The position numbers were made by a program, and so were the translations under genes. This document shows, piece after piece, positions 15,437-18,949 of a stretch of DNA of 18,949 nt. The notes beneath the pieces are model-generated. The model searched no databases. It had not been told where the DNA came from and was given only the letters and a program-made list of their open reading frames with translations. Each line of letters starts with the position of its first letter. Within the stretch, counting starts at the first letter, position 1. Location: contig JAADHY010000175.1 of NCBI GenBank assembly GCA_013151585.1, forward strand, positions 1 to 18,949, given 5' to 3'. Origin of the DNA: Planctomycetota bacterium (GTDB taxonomy: Bacteria; Planctomycetota; Planctomycetia; Planctomycetales; Planctomycetaceae).

Positions 15437-15778
15437 TTATTGTTCGGCGAGCCACTTTTCCAGTTCCTTGGCGCATTGCTCGCTACAAAGGACGTACTGG
15501 ACACCGTCGATCGTGAAAAGATTCTCTTCTGTCACGTTTTCGATTTTCTTGTTGCACTGACTGCACACACCGGGGCGTCCCACGGGCGTGGTAACTTTGG
15601 GCTCCAGCGGTGGCGGCTGCTCGCTGCAACCGACGGCAATGAAGCCGACGGAAGGGACCAGCAAAAGGAGGATCACTGCCAGAACCCGCGCCCTTGTCGT
15701 GGACGACGAGGAGAACGGTCGAAACAGTCCATCGGCTACGAACATTGTACGATGACAATCTTGTTTGCTTACGGCCAT
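15437..15778 (-). CDS. Small lipoprotein with YHS/TRASH-like metal-binding domain
   Basis: Predicted 113-residue envelope lipoprotein. A basic N-region (TTRARV) is followed by a hydrophobic core (LAVILLLLVPSVGFI) and a lipobox AVGC, so Cys51 would be lipidated. The N-region is long for a lipoprotein signal; an in-frame ATG at codon 12 would shorten it. After a Pro-rich spacer comes a compact domain with Cys72-x2-Cys75 and Cys98-x3-Cys102, the last within the segment VQYVLCSEQCAKELEKW. The pattern C-x2-C ... Y-x-L/F-C-S-x2-C matches YHS/TRASH domains, which bind copper, iron or other soft metals. GAGGAA lies 7 nt before ATG 15778. It is the first gene before the DUF1559 and CobN-like genes, so a metallochaperone or metal-sensing role for the chelatase is an attractive inference. 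It is not demonstrated. Confidence 0.8.
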   Translation of the reverse strand: MAVSKQDCHRTMFVADGLFRPFSSSSTTRARVLAVILLLLVPSVGFIAVGCSEQPPPLEPKVTTPVGRPGVCSQCNKKIENVTEENLFTIDGVQYVLCSEQCAKELEKWLAEQ

Positions 15779-15824
15779 GCGAGTCTTCCTCTGGGTCAGT
15801 TGTGGATCATGATGTTCGTCGACA

Positions 15825-15841
15825 AACGGCGGGTCGCCGTT
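15825..15841. repeat. Hairpin AACGGCG-GGT-CGCCGTT
   Basis: Perfect 7-bp inverted repeat with a 3-nt loop, 47 bp upstream of the lipoprotein start. It shares the 3-nt loop design of the other dispersed palindromes, but could also be an operator or 5' leader hairpin of the CobN operon. Confidence 0.55.
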
Positions 15842-16061
15842 CCCAGTTGGTGGCGATGTCCCCAGCCGATAGAGCCGTTGGGCGCTTGCCCGCCGAGTGA
15901 ACCGGCAGACTGCACCGTCCCGAACGGAAGCTGGGAACGAGAGGAATCTCCGAAAGGATGCATATGGTGTGCCAAGATCGAGGTGAAGGGAAAGCGCGGG
16001 ACCGAGCGAGGCATTTTTCGTGTGATGGGGGATCGCGCAGTTCCCGGGCCAGGAACGAAAC

Positions 16062-16097
16062 GGCGATTTTTTCGACGAGGATGGCGGGAAAATCGCC
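16062..16097. repeat. Inverted repeat GGCGATTTT/AAAATCGCC
   Basis: Nine-base perfect arms surround an 18-nt loop, about 107 bp downstream of the PilO/PilP-like stop codon on the minus strand. No clear U-run follows on that strand, so a rho-independent terminator is not established. A regulator-binding site is an alternative. Confidence 0.45.
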
Positions 16098-16203
16098 GCC
16101 AGCGGAACGGGTGATACGTCCTGAGCGAAGCAGCGGTCGTGGCCGTAATGTCGCTGGCGGGTTCCTAACATGTCGCACACGAGAGCTCCCGGGGCAAGGC
16201 AAA

Positions 16204-17088
16204 TCAGAACTCCGGGGGCAAGGCGGTGGCGTCACTAAGGCGGTCGCCGACCGAGAGCAGCCAACGTTGACCGTCGATCTCCAGAACCACATCTCGCTCG
16301 AGAATGTCCACGACGCGGGCAGTGATAGGGCCGGCCGAAAGTGTTTCGCCGTTATGGAGCTTCAGGACCTTGTCGACGTCTCGCAACGTGATCCAGGCTT
16401 CCGGCTGGCCATTGGCTTCAATGACGGCGGTCAGAACGGCCAAGTCAGCCGGATGAATGCCTCGTGTGGTCCGAAAGCCAAAGAAGTTCTTTTCCAAGAT
16501 GACTTGATAGTCGTCGGGCCATTTCCATGCCAAGCGATTCGCGCGGCCCTCGGCCAATCGATCGACTCGGTCGGTCGTCGGCAGGATCAGCGCCTCGATC
16601 GAAATGACAACATCGAGCGAGGTTGTTCCCTGCACTGGAACCAAACTCAGAGCACGAATCTGATGCAGGTGATTGGCCGAATAGAACTCATAGAGGAACT
16701 GAAGCACCTGCTCCAACGTGCCTCGGCCGCGAACACTGAAAGCGATGGATTGATACAAACCGCGGTGATTTACGGGAGAGCCGGCTTCCACGTGGCGATT
16801 GCTGAATTTGACTTTCGCGACCAAGTCCAGCAGCCAGGACCGATACAGTGAGCGAGCGACGTCGGGATTTCGCGGGAGCGACTGCGCTTCCCATTGAGAC
16901 AAGATGGCCAACTCCTGGCGCAGCCGGTCGTAGGCCTGTTTGCGTTGCTTCAAGACCTTTTGCAACTGCATTGTGCGCGCGCGGCGAATCTGCATCGGCC
17001 CTTTGATGGCGCGGCTGATCAACCAGTCGCCCACCTGAGCGGCCAGTAGAACTCCTACAAATGCCAACAGAATCTTCTGGCGCGACAT
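16204..17088 (-). CDS. PilO-like protein with PilP/GspC-like C-terminal domain
   Basis: Inner-membrane component of a type IV pilus or type II secretion platform, 294 residues. It has one N-terminal helix (KILLAFVGVLLAAQVGDWL, 5-23) and a coiled-coil stretch (about 35-68, MQLQKVLKQRKQAYDRLRQEL). A ferredoxin-like periplasmic domain follows (about 85-170), with SIAFSVRGRGTLEQVLQFLYEFY typical of PilO/GspM. A second domain begins at EKNFFGFR (199-206), the F-G motif that opens PilP/GspC HR-like domains. It continues LAVLTAVIEANGQPEAWI, GETLSAGPITARVVDILERDVVLEIDGQRWLLSVGDRL, a beta-rich pattern like PilP. This joins two normally separate proteins. GGGAAA precedes ATG 17088. It follows the PilM-PilN fusion on the same strand, and the two would form the PilMNOP subcomplex. 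No pilus ATPase or secretin is in the window. Confidence 0.8.
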   Translation of the reverse strand: MSRQKILLAFVGVLLAAQVGDWLISRAIKGPMQIRRARTMQLQKVLKQRKQAYDRLRQELAILSQWEAQSLPRNPDVARSLYRSWLLDLVAKVKFSNRHVEAGSPVNHRGLYQSIAFSVRGRGTLEQVLQFLYEFYSANHLHQIRALSLVPVQGTTSLDVVISIEALILPTTDRVDRLAEGRANRLAWKWPDDYQVILEKNFFGFRTTRGIHPADLAVLTAVIEANGQPEAWITLRDVDKVLKLHNGETLSAGPITARVVDILERDVVLEIDGQRWLLSVGDRLSDATALPPEF

Positions 17089-17160
17089 GGTTATCGTTTC
17101 CCGGTGGCCGGGGTTGGGGGAATGGCCTTAGGTGCGCTGCGGCTGTTTGAGTTTGTGGCC

Positions 17161-18765
17161 TTAATCAGGCCGCTCTGCGAAACCGGAGCGGCGGGCTTGG
17201 TTGTACCGGCCCGACGCCGACCGACTGGGTTTCGTTGCTGCGTTCCTGTTTGGTTGCGTTGCCCGGCTCTGGGCTACGCCCTTTGCTGCGGGTTGACTTT
17301 GGGCCGGCAGACCGCGGTACTGAGTTTTTTCGCGTCGGACGACGTAGACCGTCGATTCGAATTGCCACATGGACGTTTTGCCCTGGACCCGTTCTTCCAG
17401 CTTGGGCGTCCGGACCTGGTGGAAGCGGTCTCGCAGTGCCTGTTCCATCCGTGTGACAGCAGCCTGGTCGCGCGCCACTCCCTGCAGGGTCACGACGGCG
17501 GCGCGACCGCGCCCCGGTGTTATCGTGATGGCGCGAAAGACAACTTCCCGCTGAGGGGGCAGACGCATCGCCAGATCGCGTAGTTCATCCAGCCAATTAA
17601 CGCCGGAACGCCTCCAAGCCGCCACCGCCAAGTACAAAGCCCGTTTCCGCTGCGCTTTCTTTAGGGTTTGCGTGAGCTGATTGACTCGCTGGACGAGCTG
17701 CTCGTTCTGCTCGTCCACTTCCGCCAGTTGACTTTGCACGTAGTGGACTCCACCGCCGATTGCGGTCACCACAAGAGCGGCCACCACGGCAGCAATCAGT
17801 TTCCGGTTCGGCGGTTTTGGCGGTTTCTTCGGATTCAGGAAATCGACGATCGGTGAGGTCTTGGCGGCCTCGGCGGCAACAGCTCCGAGCAGTGGCACGA
17901 ACGAGCTGCCGTCCTGCTGCAAGACGGCCTCGGCGTCCTTCACGTTCGCGAAAACGTCGTAATGTTCGGCCGACAGACCCAGCTCGGACTCGACACGGGT
18001 GGCCAGTTCGGCGTGTTCGTCAGCCCCCCCCAGCACGTAAACGGCCTCAACGCCCGGCTCCTCCGAGTCTTCCATCGGCGCCACGAGCACGGTACGCCGG
18101 ATTTCCTCCACCAGTTGGTCAACGGCGCTCGCCTCCGTTCGCACGCTGGGCAGACGGACCGTGCGCGTGGTCTTCACCAGCCCGCCGTCGACGATCACCA
18201 AATCCGCCTCTTCTCCGATGACGTTCACCAGCAGGCAGCGAGTCCGACGGGCCGGATGGTCTCGCAAAAAGAGTGATGCCGACGCATAGGGCCGCAAAAC
18301 GATCCGCCGAGGAGTCAACTTCAGTTGTTCGGCGATCCGATCGATCCGTTGACGGTGGGGGCGAGTGAGGATCGCCGCCGTGACCCGCCGCGGCTGTTGG
18401 GGGTCGTCATCGTGGACGGCGAAGTCCATCGCCGCTCCTTCCCGCAACGCCGGTGATTCATTCGCGGCTAGGTTCTCCACCAACGCCGGAAGCTCCGTAT
18501 CTTCCGCCGGCGGCAGGTTGAGGTCGAGCAGCTCGACGTCGCGACGGGGCACGACGAAAATAGCGGGCAGCCGTCCCAGCTTGCGCTCCGCCAGCGCGGA
18601 CTGCAAAGCGAGCACGACGTCTTCTTCGGAGGACTCCGTCTCCCCGGCCGTATGCTCCAGCGGAATCGCCTCCGCCGCCAGAATGCGAATCCGCCCGCGC
18701 TGAACCTGCGCGGCCAGGAACCGCACCTCGTCTTGATCCCATTCAATCGTCAGGTACTTGGCCAT
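17161..18765 (-). CDS. PilM-PilN fusion (GspL-like) pilus/secretion platform protein
   Basis: Bitopic inner-membrane protein of 534 residues. Residues 1-300 have the actin-like PilM layout: MAKYLTIEWDQDEVRFLAAQ (first phosphate-binding strand pair), VPRRDVELLDLNLPP, LLVNVIGEEADLVIVDGGLVKTTRTV (second phosphate loop region, 178-203), and YVLGGADEHAEL (243-254). DFLNPKKPPKPPNRK (308-322) resembles the PilN cytoplasmic INLLP-type motif that docks on PilM. It leads into one helix (323-345), a coiled coil (346-375) and a periplasmic PilN-like domain (about 385-480). The result resembles GspL, where cytoplasmic and periplasmic parts are one chain. A Gln/Ala/Pro-rich tail (about 485-534) ends at 17161. 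Another frame continues the tail to a stop 2 nt before the next gene, hinting at a frameshift. Pilus or secretion role is inferred; no ATPase is visible. Confidence 0.82.
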   Translation of the reverse strand: MAKYLTIEWDQDEVRFLAAQVQRGRIRILAAEAIPLEHTAGETESSEEDVVLALQSALAERKLGRLPAIFVVPRRDVELLDLNLPPAEDTELPALVENLAANESPALREGAAMDFAVHDDDPQQPRRVTAAILTRPHRQRIDRIAEQLKLTPRRIVLRPYASASLFLRDHPARRTRCLLVNVIGEEADLVIVDGGLVKTTRTVRLPSVRTEASAVDQLVEEIRRTVLVAPMEDSEEPGVEAVYVLGGADEHAELATRVESELGLSAEHYDVFANVKDAEAVLQQDGSSFVPLLGAVAAEAAKTSPIVDFLNPKKPPKPPNRKLIAAVVAALVVTAIGGGVHYVQSQLAEVDEQNEQLVQRVNQLTQTLKKAQRKRALYLAVAAWRRSGVNWLDELRDLAMRLPPQREVVFRAITITPGRGRAAVVTLQGVARDQAAVTRMEQALRDRFHQVRTPKLEERVQGKTSMWQFESTVYVVRREKTQYRGLPAQSQPAAKGVAQSRATQPNRNAATKPSRSASGRYNQARRSGFAERPD

Positions 18766-18863
18766 ACCGCCGCACCATCGGCTGAGGTGGTTTCACGATT
18801 TTGCGCGCCGAGAAGCGCACGTGACGCGCTAGTGCTCTGTCACGGCAGAAAGTTAGGATTGCA

Positions 18864-18916
18864 TTGTGGTGCGGCCGTCCCGGCCGCCGGTTGCAGGCGA
18901 GACGCCTGCACCACAA
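18864..18916. repeat. MITE-like palindromic element with 9-bp terminal inverted repeats
   Basis: The ends TTGTGGTGC and GCACCACAA are exact reverse complements and enclose two hairpins. These are GCGGCCG-TCC-CGGCCGC (18871-18887) and TGCAGGCG-AGA-CGCCTGCA (18892-18910). Both have 3-nt loops, and the second has the AGA loop seen in the cluster at 9998-10103. The element lies upstream of the PilM-PilN gene. There is no coding capacity, so mobility would need a transposase supplied elsewhere. The flanking 18766-18863 shows no gene. Confidence 0.7.
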
Positions 18917-18949
18917 CCCCGCGTGATCCCACTTTTTCGTTTTGACAAA

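Larger units (their letters stand above)
15779..16203. other. Gene-free region upstream of the CobN operon
   Basis: This 425-bp gap separates the pilus-platform genes from the lipoprotein gene, all on the minus strand, and probably contains a terminator for the first block and a promoter for the second. An open frame upstream of the lipoprotein runs through part of it but does not look like protein. It contains two inverted repeats listed separately, plus CGTTCCCAG at 15838-15846 and its reverse complement CTGGGAACG at 15931-15939. These arms match the palindrome at 10079-10103 and may be a decayed repeat copy. No cobalamin-riboswitch B12 box was recognised. Confidence 0.5.

Noticed and set aside
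15779..16180. Longer N-terminus for the lipoprotein from an upstream ATG at 16180
   Set aside because: It would bury the lipoprotein signal 185 residues into the protein; ATG 15778 has a good ribosome site.
15958..16851. 297-codon plus-strand frame opposite the PilO/PilP-like gene
   Set aside because: Antisense shadow; no domain features.

Overview
The window looks like a chromosomal segment of a Planctomycetes bacterium. The clearest marker is a DUF1559 protein with a type IV-pilin N-terminus and the C-terminal H-x9-DG motif, a family hugely expanded in that phylum. GC-rich coding sequence, weak or missing Shine-Dalgarno sites at several starts, and dispersed palindromes with 3-nt loops also fit. 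Placement below phylum is not possible from this sequence. No rRNA, tRNA, CRISPR array or transposase was seen.

Left part (1-5456, all minus strand) is a surface-polysaccharide locus. In transcription order it holds a Wzx-type flippase, a beta-propeller protein, a Wzy/WaaL-type O-antigen polymerase or ligase with an apparent frameshift near its N-terminus, a class I SAM methyltransferase, and the start of a phosphomannomutase/phosphoglucomutase that leaves the window. Together they would supply sugar-phosphate precursors, flip the lipid-linked repeat unit, and polymerise or ligate it.

Middle part (5457-8967) carries single genes of mixed orientation: a small BON-domain protein (+), a zinc-dependent medium-chain dehydrogenase (-), and a secreted pectate-lyase-like parallel beta-helix protein (+). 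Three of the long gene-free stretches lie in or beside this part or the operon that follows.

Right part (8968-18765, all minus) has two blocks. The first in transcription order is a compacted type IV pilus/type II secretion inner-membrane platform: a PilM-PilN fusion followed by a PilO protein with a PilP/GspC-like C-terminal domain. After a 425-bp gap comes a probable operon: a small lipoprotein with a YHS/TRASH-like four-cysteine metal site, the DUF1559 pseudopilin, a very large CobN-family chelatase, a MotA/TolQ/ExbB proton channel, and a DUF2149 membrane protein.

The CobN protein is the most interesting item. It appears exported (short N-terminal hydrophobic segment, C-terminal transmembrane anchor), no CobS or CobT is nearby, and it is followed directly by an ExbB-like motor pair. 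This resembles the CobN-like/ExbB-like modules of Bacteroidetes haem-uptake (hmu) operons and of methanogens. It suggests a proton-motive-force-coupled extracytoplasmic system that removes metal from, or handles, tetrapyrroles such as haem or cobalamin precursors. The lipoprotein could be its metal acceptor or donor. The low-complexity linker of this CobN has been enlarged by in-frame insertion of palindromic repeat DNA, and more palindromes fill the gap to the ExbB gene.
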